From assembly GCF_023614235.1 (NCBI RefSeq), contig NZ_CP094264.1:1426001-1490000 (forward strand): a stretch of DNA of 64,000 nt, read 5' to 3'. How positions within the stretch are numbered: the first letter of the stretch is position 1; every line of letters begins with the position of its first letter. Below the pieces are notes generated by a model that was given only the letters and a program-made list of their open reading frames with translations, was not told the origin of the DNA and did not search any database. The stretch comes from Streptomyces sp. MRC013 (GTDB taxonomy: Bacteria > Actinomycetota > Actinomycetes > Streptomycetales > Streptomycetaceae). This document shows, in pieces, positions 44,128 to 54,849 of this stretch. The position numbers and the translations under genes were made by a program.

Positions 44128-46004
44128 CTACGCCGTCAGCTCCTGGTGCAGGGCCTCGCTCAGCCGGGCCGCCCGCTCCGCGACCTCCGCCGGACCCAGC
44201 TCCACGGCGCGGGCGCACCACCGGCGCCCCTCGGCCAGTTCGCCGCGCCGGGCGGCGAGCAGCGCCAGGCGCAGCGCGGCCCGCCCGTGGCCGGCGCGGG
44301 CGGCGCGGCTCCACCACAGGGCGGCCTCCCGCTCGTTGCCGTCGCGGGCGAGCAGCAGCCCCAGGTTGAACGCGCCGTTGCGGCTGCCCGCCTCGGCGGC
44401 CTCCCGGTACCAGCGGGCCGCCTCCGCCACGTCGCCGCGTGCGGCGGCGAGCATCCCGACCCGCACCTGGGCGCGGCGGTGCCCCTGCTCGGCGGCCCGC
44501 CCGTACCACTCCTCGCACTCGGTCTTCGGCGTCTGCGGCTGGCCGAGCGTGTGCGGCTCGGGCGGCGACTGCCGCGCGTCGAGGACGGTCGCCAGCCGGA
44601 ACGCCGCCTCGGCGCTGCCGCCGCCCGCGGCGCACCGCAGGTGCCGCTCGGCCTCCTGCTCGTCGCCGTCGCGGAGCCGGGCCATGCCGACCTGGAGGGC
44701 CGCCTCCGTGTGCCCGGCCGCCGCGGCCCGCTCGTACCAGCCCAGCGCGGTGCGGTCGTCGCCGCGGCCCGCGTGGAGGATGCCGAGGTTGAACGCGGCG
44801 TCGACGCTGCCCGCCTCGGCCGCCTTGGAGAACCACGGCTCCGCCCCGTGCGGGTCGCCCGCCTGGAGCAGGAGGATCGCCAGGGCGTTGGCCGCCTCCC
44901 GGTGGCCGGCGTACGCGGCGCGCCGGTACCACTGCTCGGCCTGGGCGGTGCGGCCCTGGGCGGCGGACAGCAGCCCGAGGTTGTAGGCGCCGTTCACGTC
45001 GCCCGCGTCCGTGGCCGTGCGGTACCAGCGCTCGGCGGTCTGGTACTCGCCGCGGGCGGCGTGCAGGGCGCCCAGGGCGTTGGCGGCGTTGCCGTCCCCG
45101 TCCTGGGCGGCGCGCAGCCACCACACGGCGGCGCTCTCCTCGTCGCCCGCGTCGCGCAGCAGGAAGCCGAGGGCGCAGGCGGCGCGCGACTCGCCCTCCT
45201 TCGCGGCCGTCAGGTACCAGCGGCCGGCCTCCTTCACCTCGCCGCGCTTCTCCAGGATCACGCCCAGGTGCAGCGCGGCCCTGCGGTGGCCGCGCGCGGC
45301 GGCCTGCCGGTACCACTGCTCGGCCGTCTCCTCGGCCGCCTCCGCCCCGCCGTCGCCGTCGGCCCGCCGCTCCAGGGCGCGGGCGAGCCGGTAGGCGGCC
45401 TCGCGGTGGCCCTGCTCGGCGGCGACGCGCAGCCAGCGTTCGGATCCGGCGTCGCCGCGGTGCTCCATGAGGTCGGCGAGGGCGTACGCGCCCAGCGCGT
45501 GGCCCTGCTCGGCCGACTGACGCAGCCAGTACTCGGCGGCGGGCTCGTCGCCGCGCTCCCGGTGGTGGCGGCCGAGGGCGTGAGCCGCGGCCGCGGAGCC
45601 GGCGACGGCGGCGACGCGCCACCAGCCGGCGGCCTCGTCGGGGTAACCGCGCTGGTGGAGGAGGACGCCCAGGTTGTTGGCGGCGGCGCGGTCACCGGCC
45701 GCGGTGGCGGCGCGCAGATAGGGTTCGGCGCCGTCCAGGTCGCCCCGGCGCAGCAGCACGGCGCCGAGGACGCTCATCGACGCGGCGTCCCCGTCCTCGG
45801 CGGCCCTCCGGTGCCGCGCCTCGGTCTCGACGGTGTCGGCGGCGGCCTCCGCGAAGTCCATCGCGGCGTCCAGCGCGGCGGGGTCCCAGCCCGCCGTGTT
45901 CTCCGGGGGGCGGCGCGGTCGATCGCCTCCGGGGTCCCTCCGGCGTGCCTTCGCTCGAACCGCCCAGTCTCCAAAAGCGCCGCCCTGTCCCCCATGCGTT
46001 CCAT
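44128..46004 (-). CDS. Large Sel1/TPR-repeat protein between two initiator tRNA genes, frameshifted near the N-terminus
   Basis: About 625 aa after correction. From about residue 40 it is nearly all Sel1-like/TPR units of 36-37 residues, each with a WYR/WW-AA-GH..AA pattern (for example AEQWYRQAAARGHRRAALHL). I count about fifteen, giving a long superhelical scaffold. The start MERMGDRAALLETGRFERRH is out of frame with the rest. Adding one base at the G6 run 45905-45910 (plus strand) joins PEAIDRAAPP to ENTAGWDPAALDAAMDFAEA. A second ATG three codons in (45995) is equally possible as start. No membrane or enzyme domain. Partner unknown. Confidence 0.82.
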
Positions 46005-46152
46005 CGTGGCACCACCCGCAACCCGCCCACACCTGGTATATCGCACCCAGTGGGGTCACTTCAGCGTTTTGTCGACATGCCCACAGAGAGACAAGTCAAA
46101 CCCGTCGCGCCCGAACTCCCCCCGGAGAGACGGCTTTCGGACCGGCACACGA

Positions 46153-46187
46153 CCAAGGCCCGGATCCTTCGAGGATCCGGGCCTTGG
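46153..46187 (-). terminator. Hairpin terminator of the second tRNA-fMet gene
   Basis: A perfect 15-bp stem (46153-46167 with 46173-46187) and a 5-base loop, 8 bases downstream of the tRNA 3' end on the minus strand. Its sequence resembles the terminator of copy 1. Confidence 0.8.
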
Positions 46188-46194
46188 CTTTCAG

Positions 46195-46268
46195 TAGCGG
46201 GGACAGGATTTGAACCTGCGACCTCTGGGTTATGAGCCCAGCGAGCTACCGAGCTGCTCCACCCCGCG
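46195..46268 (-). tRNA. Initiator tRNA-fMet (CAT), copy 2
   Basis: Base-for-base identical to the tRNA at 44005-44078, including the C1-U72 mismatch and the three G-C pairs of the anticodon stem. It lies directly upstream, in the same orientation, of the Sel1/TPR gene. It has its own hairpin terminator, so the two genes are separate units. Confidence 0.96.
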
Positions 46269-46363
46269 CCGTTGTGTGATCCACCGTACCACGGTGCGGG
46301 AGGGGCGGTTCGCGGCCCCGCCGCCGGCGCCCGCGGAGGCGCCGGCGGCGGGGCCGCGGCCGG

Positions 46364-49300
46364 TCAGCCGGTGCCGCCCTGCGCCCCCCGGCCCGTATCC
46401 CGGGCGGGAGCGGACGGGGCGGGAGCGGACGGGGCGGTGGTGGACGGGGCGGTGGCGGACGGAGCCGGCGAGGGCTGCGGGTCGGCGGCGCCCTTGCGCC
46501 GGGCGTCCGCGTCGGCGGCGCGCCGGAGCGCCTCCGCGAGCGCCTGCTGCGCCTTGCCGTACGCCTCCCAGTCGCCCTTCCTGAGCGCCGTCTCGCCGTC
46601 CGTGAACGCCTTCTGGGCGTCCGCGATGGCCTGCTTGAGCGCGGCCTCGCCGGTGACCGGCGGCCTCGGCTGCTGCGGGGTGTCCGACGGCGGCGTCGTG
46701 GGCGTCCCGCCCTCCACGCCGAACACCTCGTTGAGCGCGGCCCCGAGGCTGTCCTCGAACCTCGTGATGTCCTTCGTGGCGTCGCCCTCCGGCTTGCTCG
46801 CGTCGATGTACGACACGGCCACCTTCTTCAGCAGCGGGTAGAGCGCGCTGCGGCCCTGGGCGTAGACCGGCTCGACGTACAGGAACCCGCCGTCCAGCGG
46901 AACGGTGAGCAGGTTGCCGTACTCGATCTCCGAGTCGGCGCCCTTCATGTCCCGGACGAACGTCGCCACGTCGGGCAGGCTGTTGAGCTTGCTCTGCACC
47001 TGGGCGGGGCCGGGCACCTCGGACGTGACCCTCAGCAGCCTTATCCGGCCGTAGTCCTTGCTGCCGGCGTCGGCGTCGACGGCCATGAACGCGCCCAGGT
47101 TGGGCCGTCCGTTCGGCGTGAACGTCGTCGTCAGCGAGAACCGCTGCCGCTCGTCCCCCGGCATCTTCAGGCTGAGGTAGTACGGCGGGACCGCGTTGCC
47201 GTCCTTCTTCGTCGGGTCCGCCGGCACCTGCCACGCGTCGGAGCCGCTGTAGAACTGGGCGGCGTCGCGCACGTGGTACCGGGTCAGCAGCTCGCGCTGG
47301 ACCTTGAACATGTCCTGCGGGTACCGCAGGTGGGACTTCAGGTCGTCGCTGATGGCGCTCTTCGGCTGCACCGTGCCGGGGAACGCCTTCATCCAGGTCT
47401 TGAGGACTGGGTCCTTCGTGTCCCACTGGTACAGCTTCACCGTGCCGTCGTACGCGTCCACGGTGGCCTTCACCGAGTTGCGGATGTAGTTGACCTGGTT
47501 CTGCTGGGCCACGACCGTGCGGTTCTGGTTGCCGGCGGTCAGCGAGTCGGCGGTGCTGTCGCCGAGGGTCGTGCGGGAGGCGTAGGGGTAGCCGTTCGTC
47601 GTCGTGTAGGCGTCGACGATCCACTGGATGCGGCCGCCGACCACCGCCGGGTACGCGTCGCCGTCGATGGTCAGCCAGGGGGCGACCGCCTCGACGCGCT
47701 CCTTGGGCGTGCGGTTGTACAGGATGCGCGAGCCCTCGCCGATGGCTCCCGAATACAGGATCTGCGGCTCGCTGAAGGCCACCGCGTACGCGGCGCGGTT
47801 GAACGCGCCGGACAGGCTGACGCCGCTGTCGCCGCGGTAGCTGGTGGTCCGCTCGCCGTTCGCCTCGTAGTCGAGCTCCTTCTGCGGGCCGCCGACGATC
47901 GAGTACTGCTCGGTCTTCTCGCCGTAGTAGATCCGCTGCTCGTACGTGGGCATCCGGCCGGAGGTCGGCAGGCCGCTCTCGGTGAAGACCGGGGAGCCCG
48001 TGGCGTCCACCGACGTGCCCGTGGCCATGATCGCGCCGTAGCCGTGGGTGTAGGTGAAGTGGTCGTTGATCCAGTTCTGCTTCGGGATGCCCTTGATGTT
48101 CAGCTCGCGCAGGCCGACGACGGTGTCCTGGCCCCGGTAGCGGTCGACGTCGAGCGTGACGGGGAACTGGTAGTACTTCCGCTTCTGCTCCAGCTGCTGG
48201 AACGTCGGCGAGACGATGTCGGGGTCGACGAGCCGGTAGCTGGCCGCGGCGTCCGAGTCCCGGCGCAGCTGCTCCTTCGACTTGACCGTCGCCTTGCCCG
48301 AGTAGTTCTCCGGGACCGTCGTGTCGATCGCGTACGCCTTGCGCGTCGCCTCGATGTTCTTCTTGATGTACGGCGCTTCCTTGGCCTGCTCGTTCGGCTG
48401 GACCTGGAACTTCTGCACGATCGCCGGGTACAGGCCGCCGATCAGGATCGCCGACAGCACCATCAGGCCGAAGCCGATGACCGGCAGCTGCCAGGTGCGG
48501 CGCCACAGCGTCGCGAAGAACAGCAGGGCGCAGATGACCGCGATGCAGAAGAGGATCGTCTTCGCCGGGAGGTAGGCGTTGGCGTCGACGTACCGCAGGC
48601 CCGTCCAGTTGCCCGCGGCCTTGAAGTCGCTGGACTTCACCGCCAGGCCGTAGCGGTCGAGCCAGTACGCGCCGGCCTTCAGCGACACGAAGACGCCGAG
48701 CAGCACCGACAGGTGCCCCGTGGCCGCGGCCGTGGCGCGCGCGCCGGGGCTGGTGACGCGCAGCCCGCCGTACAGGTAGTGGGTGAGGGTCGCGGCGATC
48801 AGCGACAGCACCGTGGCCGCGAAGCCGAAGCCGAGCAGGAAGCGGTACCAGGGCAGGTCGAACGCGTAGAACGCGACGTCCATCCGGAACTGCGGGTCCT
48901 TCACGCCGAAGGGCACGCCGTTCACCCACATGAGCCAGGTGCGCCACTGGCCGGAGGCGGACGCGCCGGCGATCAGGCCGACGAGCGCCGCGACCGCGAG
49001 GAGCACCCACTTCTTGTACGGGGCGACGCCCATGCGGTACCGGTCGAGGCTCTGCTGCTCCAGCGACATCGCGCTCAGCGGCGGCCGCAGCCGGTGCGCG
49101 AGCCAGATGTTCAGCCCGACGGCCAGGGCCATCAGCAGGCCGAAGACGGCGAACATGCCGACCTTGGTCCACAGCGTGGTGGTGAAGACGGACGAGTAAT
49201 CGACGGAGCGGTACCAGAGCCAGTCCGTCCAGAACCCGGCGAACATGACGAAGAGCATGGCCAGGACGGCCAGCACCCCCAGTGTCATGAGCAGGGTGCG

Positions 49301-49378
49301 GGCCCGCCGGGAGGGCCTGCCGACTCTGATCCGTGGCCCGGTCGGGCCTCCGCCTCGGTCCGGCATCTGGAAAGCCAA
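46364..49378 (-). CDS. UPF0182 family large membrane protein
   Basis: 1004 aa. Seven predicted membrane helices lie in the first 320 residues (near 30-51, 73-94, 124-142, 180-202, 220-238, 270-290 and 298-318). An extracytoplasmic domain of about 560 residues follows ([37 protein letters not shown]). The C-terminal tail is alanine-rich, first helical ([20 protein letters not shown]) then Pro/Ser/Thr-rich. The family is universal in actinobacteria and uncharacterised. The start codon at 49378 is followed by [15 protein letters not shown]. Divergent from the PPA1309-like gene. Confidence 0.9.
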   Translation of the reverse strand: MAFQMPDRGGGPTGPRIRVGRPSRRARTLLMTLGVLAVLAMLFVMFAGFWTDWLWYRSVDYSSVFTTTLWTKVGMFAVFGLLMALAVGLNIWLAHRLRPPLSAMSLEQQSLDRYRMGVAPYKKWVLLAVAALVGLIAGASASGQWRTWLMWVNGVPFGVKDPQFRMDVAFYAFDLPWYRFLLGFGFAATVLSLIAATLTHYLYGGLRVTSPGARATAAATGHLSVLLGVFVSLKAGAYWLDRYGLAVKSSDFKAAGNWTGLRYVDANAYLPAKTILFCIAVICALLFFATLWRRTWQLPVIGFGLMVLSAILIGGLYPAIVQKFQVQPNEQAKEAPYIKKNIEATRKAYAIDTTVPENYSGKATVKSKEQLRRDSDAAASYRLVDPDIVSPTFQQLEQKRKYYQFPVTLDVDRYRGQDTVVGLRELNIKGIPKQNWINDHFTYTHGYGAIMATGTSVDATGSPVFTESGLPTSGRMPTYEQRIYYGEKTEQYSIVGGPQKELDYEANGERTTSYRGDSGVSLSGAFNRAAYAVAFSEPQILYSGAIGEGSRILYNRTPKERVEAVAPWLTIDGDAYPAVVGGRIQWIVDAYTTTNGYPYASRTTLGDSTADSLTAGNQNRTVVAQQNQVNYIRNSVKATVDAYDGTVKLYQWDTKDPVLKTWMKAFPGTVQPKSAISDDLKSHLRYPQDMFKVQRELLTRYHVRDAAQFYSGSDAWQVPADPTKKDGNAVPPYYLSLKMPGDERQRFSLTTTFTPNGRPNLGAFMAVDADAGSKDYGRIRLLRVTSEVPGPAQVQSKLNSLPDVATFVRDMKGADSEIEYGNLLTVPLDGGFLYVEPVYAQGRSALYPLLKKVAVSYIDASKPEGDATKDITRFEDSLGAALNEVFGVEGGTPTTPPSDTPQQPRPPVTGEAALKQAIADAQKAFTDGETALRKGDWEAYGKAQQALAEALRRAADADARRKGAADPQPSPAPSATAPSTTAPSAPAPSAPARDTGRGAQGGTG

Positions 49379-49518
49379 CGTGCGCCCCTCGAGTTCGCGG
49401 TCCTGTGTGTCGCCTGCGTGGTTCCGTGGCCCCGGTTCTCCCCGGGCCCCACTGATGCAACTTACTGAAGCTTTACCTGGTTCCCGTCTCCGGGTCGGGA
49501 AGAGGCAGGATATTGACC

Positions 49519-50076
49519 ATGTCCAACGTTTCCCCCTCCGGCCCTCCGATGGCCGCCGGCCCGCTCACACGCGCGGTCCTCGAGATCGACGAGTACGCCT
49601 CGGGGCTCGGCTGGGACCAGCCGGCCCGCCTGTTCGCCCTGGTCGACACGGCGCGGCTGCGCGCCGACGAGCCGGAACTGGCCGCCCGGCTCGGGCTCGA
49701 CCCCGGCGGGGCCGCCGCACCGCTCACCCCGATCGTGCAGGACGAGCTGCCGGCCGGGGCCCCGCTGGACGAGTTCCTCGCGACGGTCGCCTGGCCCGAC
49801 GCGGTCACCGGCTGCGCCCTGACCGTGGAACGGCTGATGCTCCCGCCGTCCGCCGAGGGGTCCGTGCCCGACGGCCTCGACGAAGCGGGGCTCGCGAAGT
49901 GGGTCGCGGCCCACCCGGACCGGCAGGAGGTGCGGATGACCGTGGCCGTCCTGCGCGGCGGGGCGCGCGAGTCGGCGATCCGGCTCCGCGAGAAGGACTC
50001 CCCCACGGAGGTGCTGACCGGATCCGACCTGGTGCCGGGGCTGGCGGAGGCGCTGGCCGCCACGTTCGAGGGCTGA
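49519..50076 (+). CDS. PPA1309 family protein, conserved hypothetical
   Basis: 185 aa soluble protein. Conserved features are the opening [40 protein letters not shown], and the late [20 protein letters not shown]. This is an actinobacterial family of unknown function always found near the PDZ protease and UPF0182 genes. I prefer the ATG at 49519 to a TTG two codons upstream; a GAGGCAGGA ribosome-binding site precedes it. Convergent with the PDZ protease gene. Confidence 0.8.
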   Translation: MSNVSPSGPPMAAGPLTRAVLEIDEYASGLGWDQPARLFALVDTARLRADEPELAARLGLDPGGAAAPLTPIVQDELPAGAPLDEFLATVAWPDAVTGCALTVERLMLPPSAEGSVPDGLDEAGLAKWVAAHPDRQEVRMTVAVLRGGARESAIRLREKDSPTEVLTGSDLVPGLAEALAATFEG

Positions 50077-50163
50077 TCCCGGGCCGTCGGCTCCGGCCTG
50101 GTGCCGGGGGTGCGGAGCGGGGGCGGCGGGGACCCCGCCCCGGCTGCGTCCCCGGCTCCGGCC

Positions 50164-51253
50164 TCAGCTCCGCGAGCAGGTGGGGAGGGCCGCGGTGTCG
50201 CCCTCGCGCACCTTCTCCAGCGACTCCACCGCGTCCGCGATCGTGTCCACCCTGATCAGCCTCAGCCCGTCCGGGGTGTCCGCCGCGGCGGCCGGGCAGT
50301 TGGCGGCGGGGGGTGAGGAAGTACGTCGCCCCGGCGTCGCGCGCGCCCACCAGCTTCATCTCGATGCCGCCGATCGGGCCCACCTCGCCGGTCTCGTCGA
50401 TGGTGCCCGTGCCGGCGACGAAGCGGCCGCCCGTCAGGGCGCCGGGGGTCAGCTTGTCGACGATGCCGAGGGCGAACATCAGGCCGGCGCTCGGCCCGCC
50501 CACGTCGTCGAGCCTGATGTCGATCCGGAAGGGGAAGGTGTGGTCCGTGCCGGCCCGGATGCCGACGACGGCCCGGTCGGCGTCCTCCGCCCGCCTGGTC
50601 GTGACGGTGACCTCCTCGGTGGTGGCCGGCTCGCGGCCGGCCTTCTCCGCCGCGGCGGCGTCCGCGGCCGGGACGACGGTGAAGCCGACCGGCTTCCCCG
50701 GCCGCCGCTCGGTGACGATCTCCGCCACGTCCCCCGGTTCCCGCACGGGCTTGCCGTCGACCTCCCTGATGACGTCGCCGGCGTGCAGCCTCCCCTCGGC
50801 GGGGCTGCCCTTCTGGACGGACGAGACGACCACGCGGGAGGCCACGGGGAGCCCGAGCTGCCGGAGCGCGGCGACGCGGGCGCTCTCCTGGGACTGGCTG
50901 AACTCCTCGGCGTTCTCCTGGGTGGCCTGCTCCTCCGTCTTGCCGTCCGGGTAGAGGGTGTCGTGCGGGACGACGACGCTGTCGTGGGCGAGCCAGCCGG
51001 CGACGGCCTCGGCCAGGTTCATCCGGTACTCCGCACCGGTGACCCTGACGGTGGTCATGTTCAGATGGCCGGATGTGGGGTACGTCTCGTGGCCGGAGAT
51101 CCGCAGCACCGGCTCGCCGCCGGAGTCGCCCAGCGTGTTGACCGTGGGACCGGGGCTCATCTCGGAGTAGGGCACCGGGATGAGCACTCCCGCACAGAGC
51201 AGCGCGATCAGGGCGAGGGCGGCGGCGAGCATCGTCACGGTGCGGCGTGGCAT
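50164..51253 (-). CDS. PDZ-domain serine protease with Lon-type (S16) catalytic domain, frameshifted near the end
   Basis: About 362 aa after correction. An N-terminal membrane anchor (TVTMLAAALALIALLCAGVL) is followed by a PDZ domain (SVQKGSPAEGRLHAGDVIRE) and a Lon proteolytic domain. The latter has catalytic Ser in DVGGPSAGLMFALGIVDKLT and Lys in PIGGIEMKLVGARDAGATYF. At the G6 run 50308-50313 (plus strand) one base is extra. Correcting it gives LTPAANCPAAAADTPDGLRL and a normal tail EKVREGDTAALPTCS. This YlbL-like protease acts at the outer face of the membrane. Start at 51253. Confidence 0.87.
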
Positions 51254-51314
51254 GGAACGACAGTACGGGACCGGTTCGCCCGTGCACTCCCGGGGCCGCC
51301 GTCCGGGGTGATCG

Positions 51315-51485
51315 TCAGATGGATCCGTCGCGTGGGAGGGGCTTCTCCATCGCGTCGCGGAAGCGCGCGTAGCCGTCCAGCCCGGCCGTGTCCTCGGTGC
51401 TGCGGCTCCGTGCCGCCCAGCCGCCCCATATCGTGGCGCCGACGGTGGCCGAGAGCGGTATCAACAACCAGGCGAGTGCTGCCAT
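51315..51485 (-). CDS. Small single-pass membrane protein
   Basis: 56 aa. One membrane helix (AALAWLLIPLSATVGATIWG, residues 2-21) is followed by a basic stop-transfer (WAARSRS) and an acidic soluble tail ending KPLPRDGSI. The ATG at 51485 has a good GGGGAGG ribosome-binding site 6 bases upstream. It lies between the PDZ protease and moaE on the same strand. It is conserved in this position in Streptomyces as far as I recall; function unknown. Confidence 0.7.
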   Translation of the reverse strand: MAALAWLLIPLSATVGATIWGGWAARSRSTEDTAGLDGYARFRDAMEKPLPRDGSI

Positions 51486-51601
51486 CACAACCTCCCCAGG
51501 TGAAAGCGGCCGGCCGATCAGGGGATCGACCGGCTCTCCCCTCCACGCTGCTGCCGGGGAGGGCGTTGCGCAAATCGGGCTAAGGGCGGCGCCCCGGCGG
51601 G

Positions 51602-52063
51602 TCAGCAGGAGCCGACCCACTCCTCGGTGCCGTCGGAGAAGCGCTGGTGCTTCCAGATCGGGACCTCGTGCTTGAGATCGTCGATCAGCCTCCGGCACGC
51701 CGCGAACGCCTCCGCGCGGTGCGGGCACGACACGGCGACGACCACCGCGAGGTCGCCGACCGCCAGGTCGCCGACGCGGTGGACGGCGGCGAGGGCGCGT
51801 ACGGGGAAGTCCGCGGCCACCTTCTCCGCCACCCGCCGAAGCTCGGCCTCGGCGGTGGGGTGGCCGGAGTAGCCGAGGGCGTCCACGGCGGCGCCGCCGT
51901 CGTGGTCGCGCACGGTCCCGACGAAGAGGGCGGTGCCGCCGGCGCCGGCGTCGCCGACGGCCCGGAACACCTCGTCGAGGGAGAGCGGCGTGTCGCGGAT
52001 CGCCAGGAGCCGGATCGGCTGGTCGGCGGCGCGCTCGCCGGGGTGGTCGGAGCGGAGGGCCAT
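51602..52063 (-). CDS. moaE: Molybdopterin synthase catalytic subunit
   Basis: 153 aa. It transfers sulphur from MoaD thiocarboxylate to precursor Z during molybdopterin synthesis. The signature GGTALFVGTVRDHDGG (about 42-57), the His/Arg patch PHRAEAFAACRRLIDDLKHE, and the active-site lysine in VPIWKHQRFSDGTEEWVGSC at the C-terminus are all present. The ATG at 52063 gives the usual length; the frame continues upstream without support. No moaD or other moa gene lies in the window. Confidence 0.92.
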   Translation of the reverse strand: MALRSDHPGERAADQPIRLLAIRDTPLSLDEVFRAVGDAGAGGTALFVGTVRDHDGGAAVDALGYSGHPTAEAELRRVAEKVAADFPVRALAAVHRVGDLAVGDLAVVVAVSCPHRAEAFAACRRLIDDLKHEVPIWKHQRFSDGTEEWVGSC

Positions 52064-52160
52064 GCCTCCATCGTGCCGTACGCCCCGCCCCGGGAAACCG
52101 CCCCCTCGGCCCGGCGGGCACACCGCGGCCGGAGGCGCCCCGCGGGGTTCGCGCCCCGTG

Positions 52161-53272
52161 TCACAGGCCCCGGCGGCGGCGCGCCCGGCGGACGAGGGCG
52201 GCCGTGCCGAGGAGGGCCACCGTGGCGCCCGCCGCGCCCGCGGCCGTGGCGTCCTTGCGGCCGAGGCGGCGGCCGGCGACGGTGTGGCGGCCGGCGACCT
52301 CCTCCAGGAGGGCGGCCAGCACCTCCTCGTTGGTCCAGGCCGGCCGCCAGCCGGCGTCGTGGAGCCGGCCGACGCTCACCACCCACGGGTGCATCGTGTA
52401 CGTGAGGTCGCCGGCCGGCGACGGGGTGAGGCCGATGCGGTGCAGCCGGGTCGCCGCTCCCAGGGCGACGGCGGACGGCAGCTCCATCCGCCGGATGCCG
52501 CTGAGCGCCTCGACCTCCTCCTGCTCCAGCCACCCGTCGCAGCCGACGGCGAACTCCCCCGTCGACCTTCTCCAGCGCCGCGTACTCGAGGGCGCTCACC
52601 AGGTCCTCGACGTGGCAGAACTGCCAGGCAGGCCGGGACCCGGCCACGACCAGCAGCCGGGGCGACTCGAAGTAGCGGGTCAGGGCGGTGTCGGTGCCGC
52701 CGACGAGGACGGCGGGGCGCACGACGGTGACGTTGAGCCCCGGATGCGCGCGGGGTGCCCGGCGCGCCAGGCGCTCGATCTCCAGCAGGTCGCCCACCCC
52801 GGTCGCCTCGGCGGTGGCCCGCAGCTCGGCGTCCTCGGAGAGGGGGATGTCGTTGTCGGGGGAGGGCGCCGTACACCATGGCGGAGGTGCACAGGACGAC
52901 GCGGCGGACCCCTGCCGCCGCGGCGGCCGTGAGCACCGTCTGGGTGCCGCGCACGTTGTACGCGCTGCGGGCGGCGGGGTCGGTCTCCAGGTCGAGGTCG
53001 AGTGCCAGGTGCACCACGACGTCCGCGCCGCGCAGCTTCTCGGCGATGGCCGGGTCCCGTACGTCCAGCGTGTGCCACAGCGCCTCGGGGACCTCGCCGC
53101 GGCGCTCGTCGATCGCGACGACCTGCCTGACCTCCCCGGACGCGGCGAGGCTCCGGGTCAGCAGGTCGCCGACGCCGGACGCGGCGCCCGTGACCGCGAC
53201 GACGGGGCCCCGGGCGGCCGGCGGGATTGAGCGGTTTCGCGCTGCGCGAACCCGCGGATCTGGGGAACTCAC
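52161..53272 (-). CDS. NAD-dependent epimerase/SDR-family protein, two frameshifts
   Basis: About 369 aa after two corrections. The Rossmann start GPVVAVTGAASGVGDLLTRS has the extended-SDR GxxGxxG-like motif. DVRDPAIAEKLRGADVVVHL and VVLCTSAMVYGALP follow. An extra base in the G5 run 52858-52862 must be removed to reach NDIPLSEDAELRATAEATGV and VVRPAVLVGGTDTALTRYFE. Another in the C5 run 52556-52560 must go to reach FAVGCDGWLEQEEVEALSGI and the C-terminal WTNEEVLAALLEEVAGRHTV. I chose the GTG at 53272 (GGAGAC ribosome-binding site), and a membrane helix ends the protein. Substrate unknown. Confidence 0.83.
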
Positions 53273-53463
53273 CAGGCGTCTCCAGCGGTTGTCTTCAGTA
53301 CGTACGCGGACGACGCGTACGTACCAGGTGACGTCCATCCTGCCGCAGCCGGCGCCCGAACAGAGCACCGAGCCCCGGACCCGGCCGGGATGTCTACGCT
53401 GGGTGTGATGTCGGGCAACCGCCGCCGGCACGAGGCCGGCGGCCCAACGAGCCGAGGAAACCC

Positions 53464-54849
53464 GTGAGCGACACCCCATTCGGATTCGGTCTTCCGCCGG
53501 AGGAGCCGGACGACGGCGACCAGGGCAGGAAGAAGCCCGAGGGTGGCGCCGGCCCCTTCGGGTTCGGCGGTCCGCCCGGCGGCCAGGGCGGCGCGGACAA
53601 CCCGCTCGCCGCGATGTTCGGGTCGTTCGATCCGGCCGACCTGGGTGCGGCCTTCCAGCAGCTGGGCCGGATGCTGAGCTACGAGGGCGGTCCCGTGAAC
53701 TGGGACATGGCCAAGCAGATCGCCCGCCAGGCGGTCTCCCAGGGCACCCCGGACGGCACGAAGGACGCCAGCGTGGGCCCCGCCGAGCGGAAGGCCGTCG
53801 AGGAGGCCGTGCGCCTGGCCGACCTGTGGCTGGACGGCGCGACGTCCCTGCCCTCCGGGTCGGCCACCGCGGTCGCCTGGTCGCGCGCGGAGTGGGTCGA
53901 GGCGACGCTGCCCGCCTGGCGGCAGCTCGTCGACCCGGTCGCGGAGCGCGTCGGCACGGCCATGGGCGACGTGCTGCCGCAGGAGATGCAGGCGATGGCG
54001 GGGCCGCTGATCGGCATGATGCGCTCCATGGGCGGCGCCATGTTCGGCCAGCAGATCGGCCGGGCCGTGGGCGTCCTCGCCGGCGAGGTGGTCGGGTCCA
54101 CCGACATCGGCCTGCCCCTCGGCCCGTCCGGGCAGGCCGCGCTGCTGCCGCTGAACGTCACGGCGCTCGGCCGCGACCTGAGCGTCCCGCCGGACGAGGT
54201 GCGGCTGTACCTGGCGCTGCGCGAGGCGGCCCACCAGCGCCTCTTCGCCCACGTACCGTGGCTGCGCTCGCACCTGTTCGGCGCGGTCGACGGCTACGCG
54301 CGCGGGATCAAGGTCGACACGTCCAAGCTGGAGGACGCGGTCGCGCAGCTCGACCCGTCCAATCCCGAGCAGCTCCAGGAGGCCCTGCAGCAGGGCATGT
54401 TCCAGCCGGAGGACACGGCCGAGCAGAAGGCGGCCCTGGCCCGGCTGGAGACGGCGCTCGCGCTGGTCGAGGGCTGGGTGGACGCGGTGGTGCACGCGGC
54501 GGCCGGTTCCCGGCTGACCTCGGCGGACGCGCTGCGCGAGACGCTGCGCCGGCGCCGCGCCTCGGGCGGTCCCGCGGAGCAGACCTTCGCGACGCTGATC
54601 GGCCTGCAGCTGCGGCCGCGCCGGCTGCGGGACGCCTCGCGGCTGTGGGCGTCGCTCACCGACGCGCGCGGCGTCGACGGCCGGGACGCCCTGTGGGCGC
54701 ACCCCGACATGCTGCCGACGGCCGCGGACCTGGACGATCCCGACGGCTTCGTCCACCGGGAGCAGATGGACTTCTCCGAGCTGGACAGGATGCTCGGCGA
54801 GGCCGCCGACCGGCCCGGCGAGAGCGACGGGGACGACGCCGACAAGTGA
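53464..54849 (+). CDS. Zincin-like protein (DUF2342 / putative zinc metalloprotease)
   Basis: 461 aa. A Gly/Pro-rich N-terminal segment with two PFGFG repeats is followed by a helical alpha domain typical of the DUF2342 (Zincin_2) family of actinobacteria. The would-be zinc motif reads REAAHQRLFAHVPWLRSHLF, that is ExxH rather than HExxH, as usual for this family, so activity is doubtful. Other conserved parts are MGDVLPQEMQAMAGPLIGMM and LYLALREAAHQRL. GTG start at 53464. The stop overlaps the Nudix gene by 4 bases. Confidence 0.82.
   Translation: MSDTPFGFGLPPEEPDDGDQGRKKPEGGAGPFGFGGPPGGQGGADNPLAAMFGSFDPADLGAAFQQLGRMLSYEGGPVNWDMAKQIARQAVSQGTPDGTKDASVGPAERKAVEEAVRLADLWLDGATSLPSGSATAVAWSRAEWVEATLPAWRQLVDPVAERVGTAMGDVLPQEMQAMAGPLIGMMRSMGGAMFGQQIGRAVGVLAGEVVGSTDIGLPLGPSGQAALLPLNVTALGRDLSVPPDEVRLYLALREAAHQRLFAHVPWLRSHLFGAVDGYARGIKVDTSKLEDAVAQLDPSNPEQLQEALQQGMFQPEDTAEQKAALARLETALALVEGWVDAVVHAAAGSRLTSADALRETLRRRRASGGPAEQTFATLIGLQLRPRRLRDASRLWASLTDARGVDGRDALWAHPDMLPTAADLDDPDGFVHREQMDFSELDRMLGEAADRPGESDGDDADK

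Noticed and set aside
44005..46268. tRNA-flanked segment as an integrated mobile element
   Set aside because: The flanking tRNAs are full-length and identical with their own terminators, and no integrase or excision gene lies between. The TPR gene has normal composition.
46230..49460. 1076-codon minus-strand open frame in another frame over the UPF0182 gene
   Set aside because: Arg/Gly/Pro-rich with no domain, while the frame at 46364-49378 gives a clean UPF0182 membrane protein. Shadow.
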